64,000 nucleotides of DNA. Origin: JAKAWQ01 sp963840545. Lineage in GTDB: Bacteria; Pseudomonadota; Alphaproteobacteria; Acetobacterales; Acetobacteraceae. Shown piece by piece: positions 8,345 to 16,006 of this stretch (positions within the stretch are counted from its first letter, which is position 1; each line of letters begins with the position of its first letter). The position numbers were made by a program, and so were the translations under genes. The stretch spans positions 62,001 through 126,000 of the forward strand of contig CAWIZE010000004.1 in the NCBI GenBank assembly GCA_963840545.1, given 5' to 3'. The notes below the pieces were generated by a model that was given only the letters and a program-made list of their open reading frames with translations, ran no database searches and had not been told where the DNA came from.

Positions 8345-8438
8345 CAGGAGTGACGCACTTTGCATATAGGTAGCAAAAGGCGCGCCATACATGGGGGTTA
8401 TAAGGGAAGTGCGTCATGTGCGACACTGCGTCACTCCT
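8333..8438. other. Symmetric TGACGCA repeat cluster, candidate origin of the element
   Basis: TGACGCA occurs at 8334-8340 and 8351-8357 and its complement TGCGTCA at 8410-8416 and 8427-8433. Both pairs are spaced exactly 17 bp and the pairs face each other. Longer arms match too: 8346-8357 with 8427-8438 (12 bp) and 8351-8360 with 8407-8416 (10 bp). Between them is a locally AT-richer spacer. It lies at the 3' end of the vapE gene, where satellite origins are known to lie relative to rep. The alternative is an operator for the packaging operon. Confidence 0.6.
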
Positions 8439-8444
8439 CTGGTG

Positions 8445-8821
8445 GGCGCGGAGGAGTAGCCCGCCGCCGCATCGTCAGCCGCCCTTTCCTTCCTCCGCTC
8501 CACTCGCCCCGGCTTCGGGAGCGACCCGAACGGCCGCCTCTGACTGGCCATCAGTGGCCTACCATGCGGAAACCTCTTGCACGGCAACGCTTTGCGAGAG
8601 TATGAGCGAGTCCATGTCCGCACCGTGCCCGCAGTCGCGTTCCTTCGGCATACTCGCCGCCGCCATGGCTTACCGTCCCCGTGGGGCGCTGAGACGCAAG
8701 GAAACGCCCACGCCGCCGCACGCAGCGCGGCGCTGGCGCCGCCGGCCGCTGTTCCTGGCACTCCGACACCTGCCGGGGCTGCACCTGCCTGTAGCGCCTT
8801 CCTCGGGCGCCGGAACGGTGC
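8445..8821. other. Non-coding or unresolved stretch between vapE and terS-like genes
   Basis: About 380 bases. Frames are open on both strands (for example 8602-8829 on plus), but their compositions are Arg/Pro/Ser-rich and show no family features, as expected for shadows in GC-rich DNA. I see no convincing gene. It may hold the promoter of the packaging operon. Confidence 0.4.
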
Positions 8822-9391
8822 ATGCCTAATCCTCCCAATCGCCCTACGGGCCACTGCCTAACCTGCCGGCATCCTGACCGGCCGAGGATCGACTTCATGT
8901 TGGCGCAAGGCGCGAGCCAGGCCGCTCTCGCCCGCCAGTTCGGCATCCCTGCGAATTCGATCCACCGGCACGCCAAGCTGCACTTAAGTGCGAGCTTCAT
9001 CCGCGCCGTCCGGGTCGGGCCGTTCCAAAGCGAGGAGCGCCTGCGTCAGCTTTGCGCCGAGAACGGCTCGACGGTCCTAGACAACGTTCGCGCGGTCTAC
9101 AGCGCCCTCGCCGCCCGGTTCCTCGTGGCCTACGAGGCCGGCGACGACGCCACGCTCATCCCGCTCACGACCCGCATCCACGAAAACCTGACGATCACGG
9201 CGAAGCTCACACGCGAGCTGCTGCCGCCGCAGTCGATCGTCGTCCAAAACCTCTTCGCGCTGCCCGACTTCGCCGTCCTGCAACAGACGCTGCTACGGGT
9301 AACCGCCGGCCATCCCGAAGTCCGCGCCGACATCGTCCGGGAGCTCAAGCTGCTCGCCGACAAGCGCGAGCCGGTGGAGATCGCGGCATGA
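8822..9391 (+). CDS. Small-terminase-like DNA-binding protein
   Basis: 189 residues. An N-terminal CLTCRHPDR suggests a metal-binding knuckle, followed by a helix-turn-helix (FMLAQGASQAALARQFGIPA and SIHRHAKLHL, about residues 25-58). The rest is helical with an oligomerisation-like segment. Size, HTH and position directly before a terminase ATPase gene fit a TerS, which recognises the packaging site and hands DNA to TerL. Stop and next start overlap by ATGA. Assignment rests on context and the HTH, not on a firm family match. Confidence 0.65.
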   Translation: MPNPPNRPTGHCLTCRHPDRPRIDFMLAQGASQAALARQFGIPANSIHRHAKLHLSASFIRAVRVGPFQSEERLRQLCAENGSTVLDNVRAVYSALAARFLVAYEAGDDATLIPLTTRIHENLTITAKLTRELLPPQSIVVQNLFALPDFAVLQQTLLRVTAGHPEVRADIVRELKLLADKREPVEIAA

Positions 9392-10152
9392 CCGCGCCCA
9401 ACATCTTCGCCCATCTCGCGCGCGCGCTCGACCCGATCCAACTGGCGCGCGACTGCGGCCTCGAGCCCGATGAGTGGCAAGCGGGGCTGCTGACAAGCAC
9501 GGCCAAGCGCGTGTTGATGCTCTGCTCGCGGCAAAGCGGTAAATCGACTATCAGCGCACTCGCCGCCCTGCATGAGGCGCTATTCAATGCCGGCTCAACC
9601 GTCATCCTAATCTCTCCGTCGCAGCCGCAGAGCACTGAGCTCTTCAACAAGGCGCACGAGTTCTGGAAGCGGTTGCCTGATGCACCGGCCTCCGAGCAAG
9701 AAACGCTGACGCGCATGCGGTTGGCGAACGGTTCGCGCATCATCTCGCTGCCCGGGACCGAACGCACCGTTCGTGGCTATTCAGGCGCGTCACTGGTCAT
9801 CATGGACGAGGCCGCGCGGGTGGACGATGAGCTTTTGTCTGCCGTGCGACCGATGCTGGCGACCACGGATGGCCGCTTCATTGCGCTCACCACGCCCGCC
9901 GGCAAGCGCGGCTGGTTTCACGAGCAATGGCTGCGCGGCGACGGGTGGGAGCGCATCAGCGTCACGGCCGAGCAGTGTCCGCGCATCAGCAGGGAGTTCT
10001 TGGCCGCCGAGCTCGATGGCCTCGGGCCGATGCAGTTTGAGCAGGAATACGAGTGCAGGTTCTTCGATGACGAGATCGCCGCGTTCTCGACTCAGTTGAT
10101 CGAGCGGGCGTTCACCGACACCTTCGAGCCGTTCCTCGCGGAGGCCGCATGA
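9388..10152 (+). CDS. Terminase large subunit, ATPase half
   Basis: 254 residues containing only the motor half of a large terminase. Visible motifs: adenine-binding EWQAGLL near residue 29, Walker A CSRQSGKST with K52, Walker B LVIMDEAA with D140/E141, and the coupling motif LTTPAGKRG. The chain then ends at about the usual linker to the nuclease (MQFEQEYECRFFDDE is the usual TerL passage). The nuclease half follows in the next gene, which overlaps by four bases. The ATPase powers DNA translocation into a procapsid. Most phages encode both halves in one polypeptide. Confidence 0.88.
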   Translation: MTAPNIFAHLARALDPIQLARDCGLEPDEWQAGLLTSTAKRVLMLCSRQSGKSTISALAALHEALFNAGSTVILISPSQPQSTELFNKAHEFWKRLPDAPASEQETLTRMRLANGSRIISLPGTERTVRGYSGASLVIMDEAARVDDELLSAVRPMLATTDGRFIALTTPAGKRGWFHEQWLRGDGWERISVTAEQCPRISREFLAAELDGLGPMQFEQEYECRFFDDEIAAFSTQLIERAFTDTFEPFLAEAA

Positions 10153-10910
10153 GCGAGCGGACCGATGCCTTGGTTGCACGCCTGAAGGCGGAGCGGGCGC
10201 TTGCCGAGGTTGCTTCGGAGCAGGCGCGCCAGGAGCAGGCAGACGCGGACCGGCGCCGGCGGCAGCAGCGCGAGCGTGAGCTGAAGGCCGCCAACGACCA
10301 CTACATCATCGGCTGCGACCCCGGCCAAAGCGTTGATCCCACGGCCATCGCTGCGGTGCGCGTGCGGGATGGGGTGGTCTGGGTCGGCCATCTTGAGCGC
10401 CTGCCGCTCGGGACAACTTATCCGCAAGTCATCAACCGCGTCATCGCACTGATGGGTCGCAAGCCGTTCGCCGACAATTCGGAGCTTGTTCTCGACATGA
10501 CGGGCGTCGGCAGGCCGGTCGCCGACATGTTTGCCGAGGCGTGTTTGCGGCCGGTCAACGTGACCATCACTGCGGGCGACACGGCGACGGTGGAGAAAGG
10601 CGTACATCATGTGCCCAAGCTGCATCTGGTTTCCGGGGTGCAAGCGCTGTTGCATGCTGACAGGCTTAAGGTCCAGGCGAAGCTTCCCGACGCGCCGATC
10701 CTCAAGAGCGAGCTGCAAGATTTCCAGGCGCACGTGACCGATCAGGGCCGGTGGAAGTTCGGTGCGCGGATCGGGCGGCATGACGACTTGGTGCTTGCCG
10801 TAGCGCTCGCCTGCTGGCGTGCGGCTGCTCGCGGCCGACCGTGGGTGCCGAACGAGGACAGGTTGAATTGGTTGCGGGGCTTGGACCGGGCGAGGTTGGC
10901 GCGGCTATGA
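10149..10910 (+). CDS. Terminase large subunit, nuclease half
   Basis: 253 residues. The first 45 form a charged, probably coiled helix rich in Glu, Arg, Gln and Ala. Then comes an RNase H-like fold with the three expected acidic sites: D57 in GCDPGQ, D116 in LVLDMTGVG and D212/D213 in RHDDLVLAVALA. This is the layout of TerL C-terminal nucleases that cut concatemers. It follows the ATPase gene with an ATGA overlap, so the two subunits are probably made in equal amounts and assemble. The N-terminal helix could be the docking element that replaces the lost peptide linker (inference). Confidence 0.82.
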   Translation: MSERTDALVARLKAERALAEVASEQARQEQADADRRRRQQRERELKAANDHYIIGCDPGQSVDPTAIAAVRVRDGVVWVGHLERLPLGTTYPQVINRVIALMGRKPFADNSELVLDMTGVGRPVADMFAEACLRPVNVTITAGDTATVEKGVHHVPKLHLVSGVQALLHADRLKVQAKLPDAPILKSELQDFQAHVTDQGRWKFGARIGRHDDLVLAVALACWRAAARGRPWVPNEDRLNWLRGLDRARLARL

Positions 10911-11200
10911 GCGCCGATGACATTGCCCGCATGCAGGCGCAACAGGCCGCCGAATTTGCCCGGTTGCAGCGGGAGGTCGCGCGGGCGCTGCCGGGAACTG
11001 GGCTGCACTGCCAGGCGAATAAGAGGCTCGAAGAGTTGCGGGCGCTGGACAGCAAGCGCCGTGCCGAGCTTGGTCAGATGATTTCGGAGAATTACGAGAC
11101 GTCACCGCATCCTTTTCGTGCTCAATACGAGCAAATGCGATATGGTGATTCGCTTGATGATGCGTGCAGCCTCGCGCATCTTCGCGGGCGAGGTCGATGA
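10907..11200 (+). CDS. Unknown small protein after terminase
   Basis: 97 residues, start overlapping the nuclease stop (ATGA). The first two thirds are a predicted helix rich in Ala, Glu, Arg and Gln; no recognised domain. Position after the terminase is where portal or head genes start in phages, but the protein is far too small for a portal. Confidence 0.6.
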   Translation: MSADDIARMQAQQAAEFARLQREVARALPGTGLHCQANKRLEELRALDSKRRAELGQMISENYETSPHPFRAQYEQMRYGDSLDDACSLAHLRGRGR

Positions 11201-11245
11201 GTGATCCGTGCCGCCGGTCGCGGCGGATGAGTGAAAGGAAAGACT

Positions 11246-11938
11246 ATGCAAACCCGAACCGATCGTTTCATCGCCGAGGCGCACGCGAGGTTCGCATTGG
11301 CGCAACCGACGCGGCCGAATCCGTGGTCGGCGATGCTTCCCCGATCGGGGCATGGCGAGCCGCCGGCCTATGACAGCCTCGGCGGCCTGCGGGGCCGGGG
11401 CGCGCGTGACACCGAGGAGGGACGCTCGGATCGGATCGACACGATCATTGCGCTGCTCGACGGCCTGTCGGACGAGGACGGCGCCGAAGTCGCCGACCGG
11501 ATGCGGCGCAAGCTTGGCGCTGATCGCGCGCGACGTGCGATGGATCGGCTGCGCGGGCGGGACGAAGAGCGGGACGCCACGCCGTCCGCGGCCGCGCCTT
11601 ACACAAACGAAGAACTGCACGGCGACACAGTGCGGCGGCTGCACGCGCGGGACCAGGCGATCGCGCGGGTGCGGAAGGGCGGCCACGGCCATCTCGCCAT
11701 GGACACGGCGACCAGTGCCGGCGATGTCTACAAGAGGGCGCTCCGGGCCGAGGGCGTCAACGTGATTGCCCTCGATGGGACGGCCGCGGAAGCGGTCTAC
11801 CGCGCGCGCGTCCTGGCTCGGGCCGGGGGCGCCCCGCCGGTGGCGATGGATGCTGGCGCGGAGATTTCGTTCGAGCGGATGTACGGCTCGGCCACACGCG
11901 CCAGCGGCTATCCCAATGACCTCTCGTGGGGTCGCTGA
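11246..11938 (+). CDS. Unknown phage-type protein
   Basis: 230 residues with no recognised family. It is charged, with a predicted helical middle (RIDTIIALLDGLSDEDGAEV and the following Arg-rich stretch, about 68-110) and a C-terminal part that could be globular (VNVIALDGTAAEAVYRARV). AAAGGAAAG precedes ATG 11246; GTG 11231 is an in-frame alternative. It sits where a phage would carry portal, scaffold or capsid genes, but nothing in its sequence shows such a fold. Confidence 0.65.
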   Translation: MQTRTDRFIAEAHARFALAQPTRPNPWSAMLPRSGHGEPPAYDSLGGLRGRGARDTEEGRSDRIDTIIALLDGLSDEDGAEVADRMRRKLGADRARRAMDRLRGRDEERDATPSAAAPYTNEELHGDTVRRLHARDQAIARVRKGGHGHLAMDTATSAGDVYKRALRAEGVNVIALDGTAAEAVYRARVLARAGGAPPVAMDAGAEISFERMYGSATRASGYPNDLSWGR

Positions 11939-11939
11939 T

Positions 11940-12602
11940 ATGGCCGGCAAGGTCGAGCCGATCCGCCCGGCTGCCGCGCTGCCGGAACGCACGCCGGAGC
12001 GGGAGGCGCTGGCGCAAGCCATCGGCCGCCACGCGGACGCGGCCGAAGCACTCGCCCGCGTCGAGAAAGCTCGCGACAAGGCGGATGCACTGCGCTATTC
12101 GGCCGAGCGCGCCGCCGGAGAAGCACAGGCCGCGATCGACGAGGCTCGCAACGAAGCCCCCGGACGGCTGGTGGATCGATTGCTCTCGGGCGGCGACGGC
12201 GCCGGCGGCGAGGATCCGATGGCCGCTGCCACGGCTGCCCTCACTCGGGCCGAAGCGGATGAGCGCACCGCGGCCGAGGCGGTGCGACTGCTCGATGGGC
12301 AGGTCGCGGAGGCGCGCCAGCGCGCACACATGGCGGAACTGAACCGGGATCGCTGCATTGGAGCCGTCCTGCGGGCCGAGGCGTTTCCGCGGCTCATCGC
12401 TCGCTTCCAAGCTCTGCGGCACGATGTCGCCGAGATGTCTCTCATGTTCGGCGAGATCAGCTTGCACGCGCCGCCGGATTTTCATTACGATGCGGTTCCG
12501 ACGTTCCGCGACGTGTCGCGCGCGGGCGCCGACATGTGGAAGGGCGTGCTCGCGGCGCTCGCGCGCGATGCCGACGCGCCGCTGCCGCCGAGCGAGATCT
12601 AA
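11940..12602 (+). CDS. Unknown coiled-coil protein
   Basis: 220 residues. Residues about 15-75 and 95-145 are long Ala/Glu/Arg/Asp-rich helices with heptad-like spacing, indicating coiled coils. The C-terminal part (SLHAPPDFHYDAVPTFRDV) is different and may be a small globular tail. The start lies one base after the preceding stop. Scaffolding, tail-fibre chaperone or DNA-binding accessory roles are possible; none is shown. Confidence 0.65.
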   Translation: MAGKVEPIRPAAALPERTPEREALAQAIGRHADAAEALARVEKARDKADALRYSAERAAGEAQAAIDEARNEAPGRLVDRLLSGGDGAGGEDPMAAATAALTRAEADERTAAEAVRLLDGQVAEARQRAHMAELNRDRCIGAVLRAEAFPRLIARFQALRHDVAEMSLMFGEISLHAPPDFHYDAVPTFRDVSRAGADMWKGVLAALARDADAPLPPSEI

Positions 12603-12902
12603 TTGCCGAGCGGCGGTGTTTCTCACCGTGAGCGGCTCGCGCGCACGCAGGAGGCTGCCCGGGCGCGTCCCACTATCGACCGCGCGGCCGAATACTACGG
12701 CGTGCGGCTCAGCGTTGAAGATGTTCAGCATCTTCGCGAAATGATCCGCAGCAAGCAGGGCGCAATTGCGGTAGACCTCAGTGCAGCCCGCGAGCACTGG
12801 ATTGTGTTACTGCGCGGCAAAGCATTTCGGGTTGTTTACGATCGGGGCGCTGACATCATCTGCACCCTAATTCCGCCCGGTTTCAAACTTCGCCGAGGCT
12901 GA
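12603..12902 (+). CDS. Unknown small protein, weakly DUF4258-like end
   Basis: 99 residues from a TTG at 12603, immediately after the preceding stop. The C-terminal half has alternating beta pattern ending FRVVYDRGADIICTLIPPGF, similar in layout to small phage/plasmid proteins with a VVYD...TLPP ending. The first 45 residues are helical and basic. The TTG start is the only one that keeps the whole helical part, but the start remains uncertain. Confidence 0.55.
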   Translation: MPSGGVSHRERLARTQEAARARPTIDRAAEYYGVRLSVEDVQHLREMIRSKQGAIAVDLSAAREHWIVLLRGKAFRVVYDRGADIICTLIPPGFKLRRG

Positions 12903-13042
12903 CGTGGCTTTCGCGCACCATCCTCTCTTGCCCATCCGCCGGCCGGCCCGCACCTGGCCCGCGGCCGCGCGCTCGCTCCCGGACCCTCCCCCGGTCGAGC
13001 GGGCGCGCGCGAATTGACGTTGAGAAAATGAGGCCCAGGTAA

Positions 13043-13978
13043 ATGGCGTTTGCACAGAAACTGCTCCGCGTCACGTTCACGCTGACTGGTGGCACGTTCG
13101 CCGCGAGTGGTAAAAACACGCTCACCGTGAGCGGTCTCAAGACGCAAGTCACGGTCAAGAATGCCGGCATGTTCTCCGGCTGCCAGCTCACTCTGGCCGT
13201 GTACGGCATGACGCTCTCGCAGATGAATGATTGTTCCACGGTGCAGCCGCAGGCAGTTGCCGTTTACCAGAATCAGGTGACGGTCGAGGCGAGCAGCGAC
13301 GGGGGTGCGAATTTCTTCACTGTCTTCATCGGGACCGTGATGCAGGGCTTCGCCGACCTCACCGGGATGCCGGATGCCGTCTTCCGTTGTACGGCCAACT
13401 CCGCCGCTGGCGTCAACGTCCAAACTATGGCACCGGGCGGCATCAACGCGGCAGTCAACGTCGCGACGTTGCTGGCCTCGCTCTGCTCTTCGGCAAATCC
13501 GCCGCTGAATTTCGAGAACAATGGCGTCAACGTCACCATCCGCAACCCGTATCTCTGGGGATCGGTGGGCGATAACATCAAAGAATTGTGTGATGCAGCC
13601 GGAATCGCGTGGGTAATCCAAAACGGAACGCTTGCGATCTGGCCGAAGAGCGGATCGCGAACCCCCGCCGGCGCGGTCGTGCCGATCGTTTCCGCCGCGA
13701 CCGGCCTCGTAGCGTTCCCGAGCTTCACGCCGTATGGGGTGTTGTTAAAAACGCTGTATAATCCATCAATTTTGTTTGGCGGTCAGATTCAGGTCGAGAG
13801 CGAACTTTTGACGAATGCGCTTGCGCAGTCCGCCGGGGTGTCGAAAATTCTGAAGCTCCCGTCGAACGGAATTTACACTGTCGTAAGTCTCGACCACGAG
13901 CTCGAATCGTGGGTGCCGAACGGCAAGTGGTTTTCTGACATTTATTGTTGGACTGGCCTTGTTGTGGTGCCGCAATGA
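13043..13978 (+). CDS. Baseplate/tail hub-like phage protein
   Basis: 311 residues, beta-rich, Asn- and Ser-rich and clearly less GC-rich than its neighbours. The order of features matches the hub proteins of contractile-tail phages (gp27/gpD-like domain): an N-terminal barrel with LTVSGLKTQVTVKNAG, a middle segment with CDAAGIAWVIQNGTLAIWPK, then the characteristic LYNPSILFGGQIQVES and the final YTVVSLDHELESWVPNGKWF. In phages this protein links tail tube, spike and baseplate. No tail tube, sheath, tape measure or spike gene is present nearby, so it is an orphan. It could modify a helper's tail, or be a remnant. Confidence 0.6.
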   Translation: MAFAQKLLRVTFTLTGGTFAASGKNTLTVSGLKTQVTVKNAGMFSGCQLTLAVYGMTLSQMNDCSTVQPQAVAVYQNQVTVEASSDGGANFFTVFIGTVMQGFADLTGMPDAVFRCTANSAAGVNVQTMAPGGINAAVNVATLLASLCSSANPPLNFENNGVNVTIRNPYLWGSVGDNIKELCDAAGIAWVIQNGTLAIWPKSGSRTPAGAVVPIVSAATGLVAFPSFTPYGVLLKTLYNPSILFGGQIQVESELLTNALAQSAGVSKILKLPSNGIYTVVSLDHELESWVPNGKWFSDIYCWTGLVVVPQ

Positions 13979-14424
13979 GCGCGGCCGCGCCGAGCGCCTT
14001 CGCAGAGAACGCCTCGCCGCTGCCTGAGCCGGCGGAGGAGCCGGAACTCGACGCGGAGGAAGTACCGGCAGTCGAGCTCGCGCTGCAGCTCCTGGGCGAT
14101 ATCGCGGAGAGCCGGTTGGTTTGCGCCTCGGCCCGGGTTGCGGCCCGCCGTTTCCTGCACCGGCTCGAGCTGGCCGCCAGGGAACAGGTGGCGCAGGAGC
14201 TCATGAAAGGCCGCGCCGAGGCGGCGGTGCGCGCTCACCCGGACCTGTCCAGCGAAGAGATCGCCCTCCGGCTCGGCTGCGGCGAGACGACCGTCCGGGA
14301 AGCGCGCCGGCGCCTGCGGGACGCCGGTGAGATCGGCAAGGTCCCCCGCAAGCGCAAGCTTTCCCGCCCCGCCATTTGCGCTGGCAGAAACTCACAGACC
14401 CGAGAGGACCTGAAATTCGCTTGA
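13975..14424 (+). CDS. Winged-helix DNA-binding protein
   Basis: 149 residues, ATGA overlap with the hub-like gene. The first 30 residues are acidic and Pro-rich. After a helical middle, residues about 87-115 form an HTH (SSEEIALRLGCGETTVREAR, then RRLRDAG), as in GntR/MarR-like winged helices, followed by a basic tail (KVPRKRKLSR). Likely a transcriptional regulator of late element genes or a packaging helper; target unknown. Confidence 0.7.
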   Translation: MSAAAPSAFAENASPLPEPAEEPELDAEEVPAVELALQLLGDIAESRLVCASARVAARRFLHRLELAAREQVAQELMKGRAEAAVRAHPDLSSEEIALRLGCGETTVREARRRLRDAGEIGKVPRKRKLSRPAICAGRNSQTREDLKFA

Positions 14425-14533
14425 CCGCCGTTGCGGTCCCGGCGCAGCGTGCCTGGGCCTTCCACGGGAAGGCGGGGCCGGAGTGGTGTTGGAACGCACC
14501 AGCCCGACCCCTGACCCTGACCATGGAGCGACC

Positions 14534-14779
14534 ATGACCAAGGCTACCTCGGGGCATATCATGCCCAGCGCGCGGCTTTCCAGCCGGCTCGACTTCTTCT
14601 CCTCCGACATCATCCGCCGCCTCAAGGCACAGCCCGGCACCGGGCTCGGTCGGCTCTACAGCGTCACCCTCGCGGCCGAATTGGCGCACCTGGCTGGCGA
14701 GGCCCGGCGCCTAATCGATGACGGAGTGACGATCCCGGTCCCGCCGGGGGGGACGGTCTTATGGGACGCACGGCCGTGA
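14534..14779 (+). CDS. Unknown small protein
   Basis: 81 residues; GGAG five bases before ATG 14534. It is mixed helical (FFSSDIIRRLKAQPGTGLGR, then LAAELAHLAGEARRLIDDGV) with no recognised domain. Its last 19 bases overlap the start of the HEAGH gene, implying coupled translation. Confidence 0.6.
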   Translation: MTKATSGHIMPSARLSSRLDFFSSDIIRRLKAQPGTGLGRLYSVTLAAELAHLAGEARRLIDDGVTIPVPPGGTVLWDARP

Positions 14780-15339
14780 TGCCGATCCCGCGCATCCTGG
14801 CCTATGAGCGCCGCCAGGTGGCCATACATGAGGCTGGCCACTATGTGATCGCCGAGCACGTCGGCGTGCGAAGACATGCCGCGTGGATTTTTCCGACGGG
14901 CTATGACGCGCATGGCCCGATGAAGACCTATCTCGGGCGGAACTACGCGCCAGGGTGGTATGGCCGGGCATCTCGCCGGCGGGAGATGATGGTCGGCGTC
15001 GCCGGGGCCGCCGCCGAGGCCGTGTGGCGGGCGCGCCGGGCTGGCGACGATTATCCCTTCCTTGATCTCGGGGATACCGACGTGATGTCCGACGGCGACT
15101 GGCGTCTGGTGCACGCGGCCTCGGAGATCTCGGACCGGGATGTGGAGAAGGCGGCCGAAATCGTGATCTGTCTTCTTGGCGGTCGGCTCTGGGTGCCCCT
15201 CTGCGCAGCCGCACGCGAACTCATTCGCAGCGGTATCGTGATGCCGGATCGACTACCAGTGCGGATGCGGGGCGAGTGCCTCCGGCGGGCCGCCGAGCAC
15301 GCCACCGAGGGGACGTGGGATGGGGGCCTGATCGACTGA
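14761..15339 (+). CDS. Stand-alone HEAGH zinc-peptidase-like protein
   Basis: 192 residues. HEAGH (H23, E24, H27) lies in VAIHEAGHYVIAEHVGV, the same form as the active site of M41 (FtsH-type) peptidases. Downstream Asp-rich DLGDTDVMSDGD (about 99-110) is where the third metal ligand would be expected. There is no AAA+ domain and no membrane segment, so it is a detached peptidase-like domain. Similar small proteins occur on phages and islands; substrate is unknown. Head-protein processing or removal of a host regulator are possible roles, both inference. Confidence 0.65.
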   Translation: MGRTAVMPIPRILAYERRQVAIHEAGHYVIAEHVGVRRHAAWIFPTGYDAHGPMKTYLGRNYAPGWYGRASRRREMMVGVAGAAAEAVWRARRAGDDYPFLDLGDTDVMSDGDWRLVHAASEISDRDVEKAAEIVICLLGGRLWVPLCAAARELIRSGIVMPDRLPVRMRGECLRRAAEHATEGTWDGGLID

Positions 15340-15340
15340 T

Positions 15341-15748
15341 ATGGCTGCCCTGGCCCTCCTCCTCGGTGCCGTCCTGTTCCTCGCGGCAGTTTCGGCGCAA
15401 CTTGCGCCGAAACTCTCAGCCCGTGCCCGTGCCGGAGAAGGCCGACCAGAGGGCGGCATCAACGCCGCCGTGCGCGAGCTTGGGATCGACCGGACGGAGG
15501 CGCAACGCGCGGTGAAGATCGCCGAGCGGGTAAGGCTGACGGAGGAGAAGGAACAAGCCAAGGCGCAAGTTGCGCCTTCGGCCACGCCCCACACTGGCGG
15601 CCGACAAAGCCAAGGCATCAACGCCGCCGTGCGCGAGCTCGGCATCGACGAGGGAACCGTGATCGCCGGGGTAGCGCGCCGCGGCGGTGCCGATCGGGCC
15701 GCCGACCGGGGCGGCCTTTTTCGTGTCCGGGCAGCGGCCTCAGCATGA
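15341..15748 (+). CDS. Small membrane-anchored protein with two ParB-type motifs
   Basis: 135 residues as read to 15748. Residues about 2-20 are hydrophobic (ALALLLGAVLFLAAVSA), a signal anchor. A GGINAAVRELGIDRTEAQRA motif follows, familiar from phage/plasmid ParB-like proteins, and the first half of it is repeated as GINAAVRELGIDEG. The two copies share 26 identical bases (15455-15480 and 15614-15639). A terminator hairpin (15697-15721) lies inside the last 17 codons, so either the transcript ends inside the frame or the end is not real. It may be a recombined ParB fragment rather than a functional gene. Confidence 0.5.
   Translation: MAALALLLGAVLFLAAVSAQLAPKLSARARAGEGRPEGGINAAVRELGIDRTEAQRAVKIAERVRLTEEKEQAKAQVAPSATPHTGGRQSQGINAAVRELGIDEGTVIAGVARRGGADRAADRGGLFRVRAAASA
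15697..15721 (+). terminator. Rho-independent terminator at the right end of the element
   Basis: GGCCGCC (15697-15703), loop GACCGG, GGCGGCC (15710-15716), then five T's. This is a perfect seven-pair GC stem with T-run, closing the rightward gene block. It overlaps the 3' end of the 15341 frame. Confidence 0.75.
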
Positions 15749-15777
15749 TGGCGGTCTAGAGCTTAGATCGTCTTGCT

Positions 15778-15978
15778 TCATCCAGCCGCCTTAGGCCTGC
15801 GAGCCTTTCCTTCGTAGGGGCTGTACGGCGGCTTTCGGCCTTCGGCTTTTCTTTGTCTGAGCGCTTCCAGGATCTCGAAATAGCGGTCAACCACGGCTTT
15901 GAGGTCGGTCGTGCGGGGGGACTGCCCGGCCGCCAGTATCGCCGCGATTATCTCCAGGTGCTCGATTCGGTCTGTCAT
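15778..15978 (-). CDS. Small unknown protein next to attR
   Basis: 66 residues on the minus strand, opposite to the rest of the element. Sequence MTDRIEHLEIIAAILAAGQS followed by a second helix (LKAVVDRYFEILEALRQRK) and a basic tail looks like a genuine small helical protein with coding composition. AGGGGAGGG precedes the ATG. Its place beside the terminal repeat and its opposite direction would suit a regulator or excision factor, but there is no motif to prove it. Confidence 0.6.
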   Translation of the reverse strand: MTDRIEHLEIIAAILAAGQSPRTTDLKAVVDRYFEILEALRQRKAEGRKPPYSPYEGKARRPKAAG

Positions 15979-16006
15979 TTCGCTCCCTCCCCTTCGGCCC
16001 GCGACG

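Noticed and set aside
8416..8861. Plus and minus frames between vapE and the TerS-like gene
   Set aside because: Unusual composition, no motif and no convincing ribosome site in any of the overlapping frames.
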